NCBI RefSeq assembly: GCF_020085105.1
Contig: NC_058051.1
Coordinates: 3,864,001 to 3,928,000, forward strand
DNA length: 64,000 nt
Source: Siniperca chuatsi
Lineage: Eukaryota; Chordata; Actinopteri; Centrarchiformes; Sinipercidae
Direction: 5' to 3'
Below the pieces are notes generated by a model. That model was not told the origin of the DNA, made no database searches, and saw only the letters and a program-made list of their open reading frames with translations. How positions within the stretch are numbered: the stretch's first letter is position 1; each line of letters starts with the position of its first letter. Positions 23,455 to 35,907 of the stretch are shown here, piece by piece. Position numbers and translations under genes: made by a program.

Positions 23455-24825
23455 ACTGTATTACAATGCAGAGTCAGTTAGCCCCACCCATCTGCTACTT
23501 CAAGCAGGACAAAACAAATGCACACAAGAAGAAAATGGTATGTACAGTCAGTAAATAAGATCATAATCAAAAACTAAGAGAACAACAACTGGTGTCCATA
23601 TGATTTACAGAAGGTATACGGACATGTCTACCCTGTCATACTTTATTATATGTTTTTGTAATTAATAGTGCATTATCCATAAGGTCTTCATTTACAAAGT
23701 TAGCTATTGCAGAAGTCATCCTAACTATCTATAGTAGTACAGCTTCAGCACGGAGCAATAAAGTATTCTCAGAGCACCAATGATGATAATTGTATTTTCT
23801 GCTAGGTTTACATTTGTAGATTCATTGCAAATAGGACACTGAGTATGAAATTATTGAAAGCAAACACCGCAGCAAAGCATTTGTTCATCAACTGATGTTC
23901 CCAAGGGGGTGTTATTTATTGCCTCATTAAGTAAGAATGTTTTTCTCTGTCTTCTGTGTAAAACTCCTGCTGTTCAGTTTAATCTGCAAGACAGCCGGCA
24001 GTCATTCTCTTTCTAAACTTGTAGTCACATGAAGGCAGTTATGCTGTTGACTTTGTTTTCACATTTTTATGAATGACTCAGACTTCGTAATGAGACAGGA
24101 AGAGAGAGAGAGGGCGGACAGCTCTCCACCCCACCTTAGCATTCCCTCAACAGCTACGCTGGATCCCACGGGTTGTGGCCATCCCTGGACGTGTTACACC
24201 TCCATGACTAACAAGCCTGGACATGGAGGGAGCGAGGAGGTCTAGGCTAACGGTATGAGGAGGTTTGGACTGGGTAGGCTACATAAACACACCACCATAT
24301 TGTGCAAGTGCTCCTGTTGGCATCTTTTTCCCCCGCCCAGATTGTCCGTTGAAGTTCCCTCGAAAAATACCAGAGTTGCTGATAAAAGATTACGAGAACC
24401 AGAGAGCATTAACTGCCATTTTGACATTTATGTGGAAAATCTCAGTTTCTGTGACAGAAAACTGCCGTTGCCAGACAAAAGGCACATTGTTATCTCTGTC
24501 AAATTGACACTTACTATTTACATTCTCAGTTTCTCATGTCTTGAAATATTCACGCTCCAGATCATACAATTCCCTAAGCCACTTCATTTGGAAATAAACT
24601 GAAAGTGCACCTGAAATGTCCGTTTTAATCCGTCATTGCACTTCACTCCTCTAACAACCAGAAGAAAATAACAGAGAGGAAATTCAAAACAGGGAAGAAA
24701 ATAGTAGTTTTGAGCTGACACAGGCCTGTTGAAGCCTCTCACTGAACACACTTGAACAGCCTCTTTTCTTTTATTTGCTTTAGTTAAAACGTTCAGTACT
24801 TTTCCCAGGCCTGGCTGGGAACTGT
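23455..24825. other. Intergenic, nothing recognised
   Basis: No exon with splice support or similarity was recognised. The overlapping frames around 24.25-24.6 kb carry no familiar motif. Confidence 0.35.
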
Positions 24826-24895
24826 GGTAGCTCAGTGGCTCTGTGTGTTTGTCTCCAGGATGCCTGTTGGGTTTCCAGGGTAGTGGGAGTAACTT
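24826..24895 (+). repeat. Possible tRNA-like SINE fragment
   Basis: 'ggtagctcagtggctctgtg' contains a good RNA polymerase III A-box match (TAGCTCAGTGG). The following 'gggtttccaggg' is a weak B box. No cloverleaf closes, so this is not a tRNA gene. Confidence 0.22.
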
Positions 24896-25157
24896 GTCTG
24901 AGCCAGGGGTGACCCTGACTTTCTCTTTGGCTAATTTCCTAAGCAGCTGATAGGCTGTGGGAGGAGGAGGCAGCAGATCTCTGAATCGGAAAGGTTATGG
25001 GAAGGGGAGGCCGAGGAAGCTCGGAAGAATGGATTTGGCCGAAATCACCAAAAAGGGTTCTGCTCTGCATTCATGATTGTGTGTGTTCGAGTTTATGTCA
25101 TGACCTCTGCCATGTCATCCTCTTTCTTGTCCCTGTAAATGTCCAATTACTGCACAC

Positions 25158-25960
25158 TGTCACCATAAAGAAATAATTAGATATTTTGGGAAATACTCGC
25201 TTATTCGCTTCCTTGCAAATTTTATTTATACATTGCAAAATCACAAATTTGCCTCCAAGGGCTTTACATTTTGTACAGCACAGGACACCCTCTGGTCTAA
25301 GGATAGAGTTAGGAGATATACCATACTATAGTGGGCCACTTGCTGCCCCCGTGTTCCTGCTCAACAACTGCTACTACAGCTGTTGTAATTCGCTCTGTTA
25401 CTGATGCTGACATTATTTTTCCTATAGCTGTCATTTCTATTATTATTGATTTACTGATATTGACACTACAATTACATTTCTACTGTTTTAAAAAATTCTA
25501 GGTGGTATTTGCATTGTGCATGCCCCACCCCCACCCCCTCCCCCAAAACCTCTCTCTCTCTAAACCTCTCCTTCTCTCTCTCTCTCTACAAACTTCTCTC
25601 TCTCTCTCTATCAAAACCTAACACGGCAGCAGCGGATGGCCGCCCACCATTGAGTCTGGTTCTGCCAGAGGTTTCTGCCTCTTAAAGGAAGTTTTTCCTT
25701 GCCACTGTCGCCCAATGCTTGCTCATGGTGGGAATTGTTGGGTCTCTGTAGTTAATATTATAAAGAGTACGGTCTAGACCTGCTCTATAGGAAAAGTGCA
25801 ATGACATAACTTCTGTTATGAATTGGCGCTATATAAATAAAATAAAATTGAATTGAATACCACTTTTATGTCTGTGCGTTAAGTATTAAGCTGGAGCAAG
25901 GAGGCATTTAGCTTAGCTTAGTGCAAAGACTGGAAGCAGAGGGAAACAGCTATCCCGTAC
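25158..25960 (+). mobile_element. SINE-like repeat, sense copy, split by an insertion
   Basis: The head (25158-25215) contains 'gatattttgggaaatactcg' and 'cttattcgcttccttgc'. The rest resumes at 25858 with 'cttttatgtctgtgcgttaa', 'taagctggagcaaggaggca' and 'tttagcttagcttagtgc', ending near 'ggaaacagctatcccg'. In this fish SINE-like family these two parts are normally contiguous, so the 640 bases between them are an insertion. Confidence 0.6.
25216..25857 (+). mobile_element. L2-type LINE tail/derived repeat inserted in the SINE
   Basis: Starts with an A/T-rich 'ttttatttatacattgc' and ends with 'ggcgctatataaataaaata' plus an AATTGAATTGAA-type tail. In the middle are 'tgagtctggttctgccagag', 'gtttctgcctcttaaagga' and 'agtttttccttgccactgtc', the very common 3' region of fish L2/Maui-like elements. 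It also carries a CT-rich microsatellite (25549-25610). No coding sequence. Confidence 0.65.
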
Positions 25961-25969
25961 AGAAACAGA

Positions 25970-26285
25970 AGTCTTGTGAACTGTGAAGTTGCAGCCAGCA
26001 GAGACCCAGGTAGTCCCTGTGCCAGGCCACTAGCTTGCCAAGTAATGGTTACAGCATGTAACTCCCTTTAAAACCACAACATGTCTTTACATTTCTGCTT
26101 GTACAGATTAAACAAACAAGATTCAAAATATTGGTGAGCTTTAGAGGTGATGGTTGGCAAAGTTTTGAGCTTTGGAGTGAGTCAAGCTAGCATTTTCCAG
26201 TCTTTAATCGCCTCCCAGCTCTAGCTTCATATTAGCATACAGACAACACTCGGCAAGAAAGCGCATAAAGCGTTTTTCCCAAAAT
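25970..26285 (-). mobile_element. SINE-like repeat, antisense near-complete copy
   Basis: Read on the minus strand from 26285: 'ttttgggaaaaacgctttat', 'gcgctttcttgccgagtgtt', 'tatgaagctagagctggga', then 'ctctaaagctcaccaatat' and 'gtttgtttaatctgtacaag', finishing with 'ggtctctgctggctgcaact'. This is the same family as the sense copy it touches, giving a tail-to-tail inverted pair. Confidence 0.55.
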
Positions 26286-28920
26286 GTCAAGCTGTTCTTA
26301 AAAGCAATAAATAAAGCAATATAGATTAGCAGCATGTATAGAGTCACTTGCACATTGGCTACATGCCTAAATAATCAAAACAGAAACTCCACTGAGTTCT
26401 ACTGAGTTTCAGCAGCATCATCATAGTTATCATCATAGTTATTTGTCTCAACAGAAGTAAAAGCTGCTGCTGGTCTTTGGTTCCTGATTTGCAGAATAAG
26501 GTTAGACCTGAGGTTAAGGGAGTGGCAATAGCCAAAGGGCTAAACAAGCAGGCTCACGACCAGGTCGACCAGGTTGACTGGATTCAAATTTCTCGTCCAG
26601 CTGGGAGCATCTCGATGGGGCGAATGAAACCATCATCAAACCAAGTGCCTGATGAACATACAGGAAATAGACTGTGTTAGTTCAAAGGGGAGAGTACACA
26701 GAGTGTGTTTGCTAAAGGTGCCTCTTAGTTTTGGGTGATTTCTAATCTTTTAGCAGGGGGATTTTTCACAAGAACAGAGCAAATACATACTTATAGGGCC
26801 ATTTACAAGGAAGATGTCACCAGACGGGACTAAGAAGACAAATATGGGTTAGCTGCAACAGTTATGCCTCCCACAGTCATACCTCCCAGAACTCTCCCTC
26901 TAAACACTCCGTCTCTCTGTGAGAATCCATGCGAGGTTTCCAAGAGATGCCGGGGAGTGCCGCATTCCTATTGGCTGACTCCTCGGTTTACACATTGTGC
27001 CGGCTGCTGCCACGTCCTTTAAGGGAAAAGGTCACCCTGCTCTCCCTCTCTGTCAGCGAGAGAGACAATGGGCACAGCAACACCAGAGATGGACCTAAAA
27101 ATACAATCACAGACACTGCAATGCAATGCAATGCAGGGCGAATGGTGAGAAGATTGTTTCCATGTAGTTACAGAAAACACACACATACACACATCCTTGG
27201 TACACAGATCAATAAGGTTGTGTGAATAACTGCAGGTCACTGACCTGAGAATCATGCTGGTTTCTGTATGAGTTTCCACACAATTGTGTTTTTGCTGTCT
27301 TGCTGTGTGTGTGTGCTGTGCCTGTCTACTTGCACATTTCTTCAACTGGAACAGATTTTACCAACTTTTCATGACATTGTGAAATAGAACACAGTGTATT
27401 ATTGCCCCAAGCAACACTAACTCCCTTTTTGAATAATCCTTCAGTTTGCCAAATAAGACTCTGGTATGACATTTTCTTTCACAATAACCATCAGGTTTGC
27501 CAAGAGGTTGCAAGTAGTAACACAGTAACAATGATAATCCAAAGGCTGGGTGGGTACATAGAGACCAACCGCAGTGTGAGTAAGATGAGAAATGTGATTA
27601 CCCAGCCTTAAATGTAATTAAACTTTTCCACTTTTGCACTTTGCCTTTATTCTCATCCCTCTCTTCCTGTCTGTCTTAACAAATATTTGTCATAACCTCC
27701 CCACCCACATGCATTCCCATTAGCTCCTCCCTCCCACACTCGCTGCCTTCCCGTAAAGACGCTGCCTCACACACTTCCTCATTCCTGAAAAACCAATAAA
27801 GAACATTGATGTGGCAATGCTCAAGCTTCTGCTTGCTAGTACTGGCTTTTGGGGCTTTGATCCTCAGTGAGTGTGTGTTTGGAAATGAGACACTTGGAAG
27901 TGATGTTGATAACCTGCATTTCTTAATCATGTTGTTGTGGATTGTCACCCGGTGTTGACTGATTCTGTGATGATTTATGATTAAAAATGCTGCATGAAAG
28001 GGATCCAGGTGCAGTTAACAGGTTTATTGAGATACAACCCAATGTGTCATAATTACTGTAAGGGTTGGCTAAGTGGTGGAGGAAAGACACAAGGAGGCAG
28101 GAATATAATCTTCACTCGGTGTATGGTTTGTTTGCTCTTTTCACCAGACAAAAACAATACAGTTCAAGTGGGTATGGTGTGGTTGTGAAAAATTATATAC
28201 AGAAAAACAAAGCAAAAAGAAAAATAAACTCATGTAAACTTGTCAAAAGAACATTGAGCATTAGCACATGCTGGATCCAGCAAGACTGCAGTTTTATTGA
28301 CTGATCTCAACAATGATATGCTGAGGAGCTTCTACCCCTGGTTTTATACCGGAAGCCCCTCCTGCAAGACAAACCAACATTTATTTTCACAAATCAATTG
28401 GAATCTCCCACTTCCTGTTTGTGTATGGTGACAAACATTTGGTAAATGCATGTATCAATAAATAAATTTGAATGTGTTAAATTAATTTTAATATGTGTGA
28501 CAAATGTGCGTGTGGTTATTTCAGTAATAGATGTAAATGATGTCAGTATGCATGCTCTCGCAAAAAGAGAGCCAAAGTCATGACGTCTCGTCCGGGCTAG
28601 CCTTTGTTTCACTCAAGAGAACCTGGCTGCACACAAGATGGCGGACGTCAACCATGATGGTCATCCGTATACAGGAAGTCACGTGATGTCAACAGCTAAC
28701 AACATAAAGTGGTAGCTACTTCCAAAATGCATTCATTCACAGTCAATGAAAGTCTCTGTTACTGTGGTCTTCTTAATCCACCTCTTACATGTACACTATC
28801 GACAAAACACAGAGAAACGGGGACAGTTTTACACTACAGCCGGCAATAAAAGAATGACTCACATTCACGTTACAGTTAGCTGTAGCTCTATTAGCTGTAG
28901 CTACACGTTACATTAGCTGT
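26286..28920. other. Intergenic, nothing recognised
   Basis: No recognisable exon. Several open frames of 60-110 codons occur (26.93-27.35 kb and 27.68-27.95 kb) without motifs, splice partners or similarity that I know. The strand-overlapping pairs point to chance. Confidence 0.35.
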
Positions 28921-29070
28921 AGCTACACGGTGCATTACAAAGCTGTAGCTAACAACTCAAATGCATTATCCACAATGTTACAGTTAGCGTTAACTACATT
29001 AGCTATAGCTAACGACTCAAATGCATTATCCACAATGGTACAGTTAGTGTCAGCTACATTAGCTGTAGCT
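28921..29070. repeat. 60-bp tandem repeat, about 2.5 copies
   Basis: The period is exactly 60 bases. The 'actcaaatgcattatccaca' block recurs at the same offset in 28921-28980 and 28981-29040, and 'cagttag(c/t)gt' with 'ctacattagct(a/g)tagct' recurs in 28981-29040 and 29041-29070. The preceding 28870-28920 has shorter related 'ttagctgtagctacacg' words. Confidence 0.85.
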
Positions 29071-32000
29071 GTCTTCTTCTTCGGCCTCACATACTCATAG
29101 CCTACACTGTCTAAAGAAAACTACGAAGAACAACCACTCATGTCTGTTGTCCCTAACCCCTCAGGAATGGAGCTGGGCTGTGAAGCTATTTTGTCATAAT
29201 GCCCACACTGGGTATGGTAACTTCCACGTGATTCACACTGGCCCAAAAAAACATTTTTTATTTTTGTCATCAGAATTTGATCCATTCAGTCCAATAACAT
29301 TTTGAAAGTGTAGAAGAGCCGCATGATTAAATTATCATTCACATCCTGAGGTAAAGAAATTCAAAACATCAATCGATAGTCAAAATACTTGGGAAGAGGA
29401 ATACAGTAGTTTTCTTTATAGATCTGTCAGGTATTTAGACTGTCAGGGCTTCACATCTGTACAGATGTTTCTTTAAGAATCTCCCTCTTCTTACTCAAAG
29501 TGACCTCCACACAAATTAATTACAGCTCCATGCTTTTTAATTTTTAGGTCCATGTCTAGCTTTTGCCACTAGATGTCATCATTTCATTATTTGATGTGGG
29601 CATTCATTATTTATTGACAGCACTTTGCAGTCATAGTCACTGTTTCATTTCAAATTCAGTGTGCTCAGGTACAGAACACTGAGTGTGGGAATACTTGGAC
29701 TGCACTGTAGATATATAACATGTTAGTCATAGCTGGTTTATTCACATGGTTTTTGCAAATTTGCAATGTATCTTTATTTCACAATTATATAATTGTTTTG
29801 TTTAGGATGGATAATATGAAGAGTGGCCAGTTTGAGGCAATTAAGACTGCCTCTGCTAACTGTGAGAGAAAATTAATACACTTGTGAAATAAAACATTAA
29901 CCTTCAGGGTAAAAGATCAGAGGCACTACTTCACACCGCAAATGCAATACTTTTCATGACTAAGGCTGTTGTTTACTAGTGACTACACTGATCACAAGAG
30001 ATAAGATGCTTCTGTATCTGGTACACAAATAATCATCAAAAAATAAAGTCTTATAACAAACCTTGTTTATTTCAAATTTGGTTTAAATAATGTAATAATC
30101 AGGTACATGTTCTGTCTTTCTCAGAGTCAAAAGTTCAGTCCCTCTTGAGCAGTTACCATTGGAAGCTATAGAGGGTACTGATGTCACTTATATCACCTCC
30201 ACCACCAGGTGGCATAACAACGTTTCGACTGCTAGTAGAGCTCTAGCGTCCATGGTAGAGCTGTGAAACAGGGAGGACAACAAACAAATAGTGAGAAAGT
30301 AACCTCCATCATCAGTTGACAATGACAGTGAGTTAAACTTCTACTCTTTCACCTGTGCAAACCACGGCCCTTTGCTGTATGTCATCTTCCTCTCTCTCTT
30401 CAGCTGTCCCTATCTAATAAAGGCAAAAAGCCCCCCCCCAAAAAAAAAAAAATTTAATTACATTGTTATGTCAAAAACAAAATATTTAAAAGACATTAAA
30501 TCTGAACCTAACTCTAAACTGTTGAAGACAAACCACAACATTGTTTGAAAACTTTTTAATGAAAGCTGTGACAATTAAACATTTATGAAATGGTAGCACC
30601 TATATTACTGATTGATAAAGATGTTCATATATTTTTGGACTACATTATTGTAATTGTTTTTTTCTGAAAACAAAGTATAAATGGATGGACAAAAGTAAAT
30701 ACATGTATATTCTTCTTTATGTAGTTAAACTGTCCAACATTACATATGCTTCAGTATATTGAAGCACGCATCATTATGAAACATGCAAGAAGAAAGATAT
30801 TTCCACTACAGTTATGCTGACAATATAAAACATGTTACTTAAAGAAGAGGAGACAAACCATTTTAAGTGATCAGTATCTGCTGAGGTCCTATAAAATGTG
30901 TTTATGTAAGTAAATAACATCCATATTTAACTGAGTTTGGTTTTCGGAAACAAAGAACACATAATGAAACATCCTCCTAAAAAGTTGAAACTGACAAGTT
31001 TATATATTTAGAATCAGTTAATGTAATGTGAATATTAAAAAGAATCTCACTAACATGAGACCTTTGTATTGTATTCATGCTGAACCTATCATTTCATGAA
31101 TTGTATGATTCAGCCTTTTCATGTTGTGTGGTCATTGTGGGTAATGGGACAGATATCTTTTTATCAATTTATCATCATACATTTCCAGAATATCTTTTCT
31201 TTGTTGGACAGTGCATTTCCTCTACCTCATGTAATGTCGCCATCTGCTGGTCTCTCCTAACTGGATTAGGAGACCTCTGGAGCGCTCTGAAATCATTTGG
31301 GAGCTGACCTCAGCTATTAACACTTAGGAACATTTATGCATTTTAAAATTAAGCCATTCTTAGAATTTTGAGCATTTAAGACCAACATTTTGATCTGAGT
31401 AGCTTTATACACACCGGCCCAGGTGGCCATGTGACCTGAACCCATAGTCTGTACAGAAAATAGGTCCACAGTGGCAAAGCAGTGTAGCGCTCTCACCCTT
31501 TAACACTTTCTCTAAGTCAGGAATGTAATCAAATCATGTATGCTACTGGTCTTTTTCACATTTTCAGTGTGAATGCCAGCAGTGGGAACCAGCATGCCAC
31601 TAGAAGTGTCCCAACTACATGCCACAATCATTCACTGGGGTTGGTTTTTCATAGTGGCATCCACCTAACTGTAGTCCCACAGCTGCCAGAATTGTGTAAG
31701 GTGACTAGCAAGTGTGGATGCCACCAGAACTACATGCTGTGGCAACTTGCTTTCTCACTAAATTAAGTGAGATTGATAATAATGCAAGAGAAATCGAGAG
31801 AAGAGCAAAAGTATATGGTTAAAATAAAAAACATCAGATGAAACCTCTTCCTTAGTGGAGAAACGTCTTCAAGACCAAACACAATGTCAAACACTTACAG
31901 TGTTTATTGAGTGCGCGCGCTGCAACATTCCTTGTGGAACTGTGCGTCTCATGGCCTGCTGAACTCGCACAGCTGATTAAGAGAACAAAAACAATTAGAA

Positions 32001-33850
32001 GACATTTTCAAGAACATTCTACAATTGAAATAACCCTTTTAAGTATATGAAGTATATTTTATATTCAACAACATTAACTGTTGGGTAAACAGCAAAAATT
32101 AAGGGTAAAGTGCGGCACTTTCCTGATGCCTTTCCTTTTCCATTAAGATGACCAAGCATCATCACAACTGGGAAAGGTCATCGGAAATTTTGTGACTTCA
32201 GAATCAAGCTCGTCACCAGTCACAGTGCTGCAGAAGTCTGACACCCTAATAAACAAGAGATCCAGAGACAGTAGTATTTATTGCAAAATAAGAATCTGAA
32301 CAAATAAAATACAACCTTTTCTTTTCATTATGTTACACCATTATATATCCCATATAAGAAACAATGTACAATTGTATTTTTACTTATCAACAGGAATTTG
32401 AAATGAATAAGCAGGTAAAATTTATCACATTGGATATTCGTCTTCCACTGTATTTACAATATGCAGTATCAAGACTTGCACTGGCCGTGGCTTTGATTGT
32501 TATGATGACCAAGGCTGTGACCCATCCGTTTTTAATGGACGTAACTAAATACATGCAGGGGTTGTGCAGGTGCAGTGAATTGATATGGTTGTGCTGGTTG
32601 AACGTTGTGGTGAAGCAGTCACATCTGATTTAAGCGAGTGTTCCTATGGATCAGGGGGAATGCAAAAAGCACTGCAAACCAGCTCAGGGAATGTGACAAG
32701 TAGGGAGTCCACGCCAGAGACTTATTTATTAAACTAAAGTTAACACAAATCATAAGACAAACCAAAAGACAATGATGCAGGGTGGATGCAGCCTGGAAGG
32801 GAGAGACAGAGTGAACACATGGGCCAGCTTTTATAGCCTAAGGGCCCTGGTGAGCTTAATCAGCTGACAACCCTCCCATGTCAGCCACTTGCCTGCTGAA
32901 GTTGCCGGGAGAGCCTCCAAGACAGTGGGAGGGGCGTCACAAAGGGAACACAAGACATATTGAGAGGCAATGCAAAAGTAAATCCCACTGTGACCTTTCA
33001 GGGGCTCTGTAGAAAGGCATCTATTCTCATTCTGCTAAAATATATAGGCATACTATTACAGGCCGACTTTTCAAATATGCTGACATATCTTAGTCTACAA
33101 ACAATTACAAACTACTACTGCTACTACAGACATTGCTTTATACAAGCAACTGAAAACCTATAAAAAATAACAATGTAAAACCTAATAATGTTTAGCTATT
33201 AGTCAAATAAAGTGGCCCAGCCAAGTTTAGCCTTGACCCATCCGATAAGAGTAAAACACAAAGGGCCCTGTGTTTGAGTCAAACTAAGCTCAGTTAGTGT
33301 TCAGTTAGCAGCTTAGCGACCTACCAAATCACGACACATAAATGCCAGTAGGACAGTAACAACATGTTACAATCAACCAACAATCAGTTTTGTGCTAATG
33401 ATTACATACACAGAATCCACCACAGTTTTCATCATAAATAAATCAACATAAACCTGAACACAGCAGGACAGACCTTACCAGGTGCAACAGACCGGATGAA
33501 TTTCTGAATTCAAACTGAAGATCATGGATGTAGCTAACATAAAAACTGATTACAAGAGAGGCACAAGTCAAAGAAATAATACGATAAGTTAAAAAAGGCA
33601 GTTTGAGTTAACACTAACAGCTAAAAGGAAGCTAAGAAAACTAAGAAAACTTTAGGGAAAGCAGCTTGTGCAATAATACAGCTTTGATCATCTATAAAAA
33701 ATAAAAGGTTGGTAATATTATGACATTGAGCTGCTACAGTCTGCTCACCTTATATCACTCTGACAGTGACACGTTAAAAATGGAGGTGGTTTCTGACACA
33801 GGGATTCTCATCTGGAAAGAGAAAACCAGGGATCATGGATGCAGGAAGTT
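29071..33850. other. Intergenic, no gene recognised
   Basis: AT-rich with no exon recognised. A C/A homopolymer pair lies at about 30430-30450. The block at about 32650-32945 ('ggtgagcttaatcagctgac', 'gggaggggcgtcac') has the look of a repeat terminus, but I could not assign it. Confidence 0.35.
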
Positions 33851-33859
33851 GGGGTGCTG

Positions 33860-35110
33860 AGGGTGGCAGCACCCCCTACTGCAAGGCATGATGCCACACA
33901 CAGTTTATAAAAAAAACATTTTAAACCTTTTTTGTGGTATTTTAAACAAAGCGTATGCCTAGGATGGTTTGTGGCAAAAACAGCTTTTAGTTCTTTTAAT
34001 TTGGTTGATTCAGATTCATTACCAAACTAATTTTATTAGCCTACCACATTTCGCTCTGCAACAATTTAGAGAGCACGAAAAGTAATGTTTTGATCTAGAA
34101 GCTGTGCAAAAGATTGCTTTATTGAGCAACAAATTCATTAATGTGTTGCTGTCGGACCTGTTGGCGAAAGAGCAAAACACTGCTAGGATGGTTTTGGAGC
34201 TGGCTTTCAGGTCAATCAGATTTTTAGCCTGTGAAGGACTCTTAGAGACTGTTCCCATCGCGATGGTGTGTTATGGCAGCATGAGAGTACGCATGTACTA
34301 CCTGCAGCTCTTGAGTGGCTGCTCAGGAGAGACAATTGGATGTCTGATATGATACAGAATGAAATAACAGAACATCTTGCACATGCGGTTCAGTGCAAGA
34401 CTGTCTCTCGGGCATCTGACTGTAAATATTCCGGGTTCACTGCTGACGGAACAACAGATATTAATTCATCAGAGCAGTTCTCGTGTCATTTTTATTCTGT
34501 TGATCCAAACCTTACTCAGCAGAGTGCATTTTTGGGATTTTATAAGGCGCTAAAAGAAAGCATACATGCACTAAGACAGGAAGAAATGGTGGGAAACTTT
34601 TTGGCAAACGTGATGGAATGAGCAGCTGCACGCAACCTACAGTTGCCTGACACAGGCAGGACACCATCTTGTTTTTGCAACACCACAGCAATGGAAAAAG
34701 TTGTAGCAGAAAGAGGTGAATCGCTGTGGAGACGAGAACTTTATGCAGCGCTTGATCTGGTGAGGTCAGAAATCGCAGCGCAGGTTTAATCAAAGTGGGA
34801 TGATAACAGCAGCATGGAGAGAACAAATCCTTGTCGATTCTGTGAGGGTTACAGCTGGAACTGAGAACAACCTGAGCTCCGTTCAATTTCAGAACAACAT
34901 TTATGAAGCATCTTTACACCTCCAAGGATGAGTGATCCAGCTGTACCTGTGTCTACTGCATCCTCAGAGAGATCTTTCTCAGGGCTTTGTCGACTTAAAA
35001 TGTGGCTCCGTAACACTCTCACTCAGAGGAGATTAACTCATCTGGCATTGCTGCGTGATATTGACGGTCAGGCTCTCATGAGGGAATTTATCTGTAACAC
35101 TTTACATTAA
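33860..35110 (+). pseudogene. hAT-superfamily transposase relic (DUF4371 plus dimerisation region)
   Basis: Three broken frames in order. 34104-34352 gives EQNTARMVLELAFRSIRFLA. After a frame change, 34268-34621 gives EWLLRRDNWMSDMIQNEI and then TADGTTDINSSEQFS plus FLGFYKA, which resemble the DUF4371 catalytic-core region of ZMYM/P-hAT-type transposases. 34928-35110 gives PVSTASSERSFSGL followed by LTHLALL, the C-terminal hAT dimerisation motif. The ~300 bases between the last two hold further in-frame stops. The hAT family catalyses cut-and-paste transposition with 8-bp target duplications. This copy is dead. The left limit near 33860 ('ggtggcagcaccccctact') is an estimate and no terminal repeats were confirmed. 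Confidence 0.8.
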
Positions 35111-35290
35111 GGGACACAACAATTTGAGTAGTTACCAGGGAACAAATGAGAAACAAATGAGGAACTCACTGCTAGTGAACCATTAATTAATGAGTAACTC
35201 CTAATCCAAATTTATAGACTAGCTAATGATTAGTTAATGATTAGTTAATTAAGAAACAAGTGAAGAACAAATCAGGAACGACTTGAGGAA
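35093..35290. repeat. Fish 'aacactttacatt' repeat, one end
   Basis: 'tgtaacactttacattaagg' opens a block rich in 'aacaaatgagaaacaaatga' and 'tgattagttaatgattagtt'. This matches a common fish non-autonomous element that starts at TGTAACACTTTAC. Only one end was seen. It overlaps the last codons of the hAT relic. Confidence 0.45.
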
Positions 35291-35552
35291 AGCTATTTAC
35301 CAACTGCCAATAAAACCAAAAGAAGAAGATGAAGAAGAACAACTTGCGGCCCCTACTGGCCGGGAGGAGTGAGGAGTCAGCAGTCAGTGGTGGTGAATAG
35401 AGAAGTGAATGGCATTATAAAATAGGTTTCGCAAAGGTCGAGAACCACAAGAGCTCCTTGAGCGTACAGCCAACAAACGTGCATAAAAAATATTAGGCTG
35501 ATGGGTCCAGTGGTATGCGAGATTAGCTGCGGACATAAACACACACGTGCGC

Positions 35553-35572
35553 GCACACACACACACACACAC
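35553..35572. repeat. (AC)n microsatellite
   Basis: Short AC run within a longer CA/CG-rich stretch (35540-35573). Confidence 0.85.
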
Positions 35573-35864
35573 AGGACCAAACGCATAAGCCCCCCCCGGG
35601 CTTACACTTGGTGGAGATAACTACCACAGGACACAACTCTTTTAGCACATTGTTAACTCCCCTTAAAGACTCCTCAATTTGGTTACCTGAAACAACAGAG
35701 TCCCCACATTTCTAACTTTCCCCCGAAACCCTGCACTGCAACTGTAAATGAAAGAGTGCACAGCTGTAGAGGTGTGTGTGTTCACAACTGAAGGCATGTG
35801 TACAATGTTTTTTTATCGGTCAAAAAGTTTAAAGGCACATTGAACGCCAATCGTGGAGTGTGAT

Positions 35865-35907
35865 TTATATATGTATATATATATATATATATATATACAT
35901 ATATAAT
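35865..35907. repeat. (TA)n microsatellite
   Basis: TA-rich run interrupted only by single G and C bases. Confidence 0.9.

Noticed and set aside
24826-24895. A tRNA gene
   Set aside because: Good A-box-like words but no acceptable B box and no cloverleaf. Listed only as a possible SINE fragment.
26929-27345. Paired open frames on both strands at 27 kb
   Set aside because: No motifs, overlap on opposite strands and a CA-rich segment. Taken as chance.
28921-29070. CRISPR array
   Set aside because: Contiguous 60-bp tandem units without distinct spacers, in a vertebrate genome.
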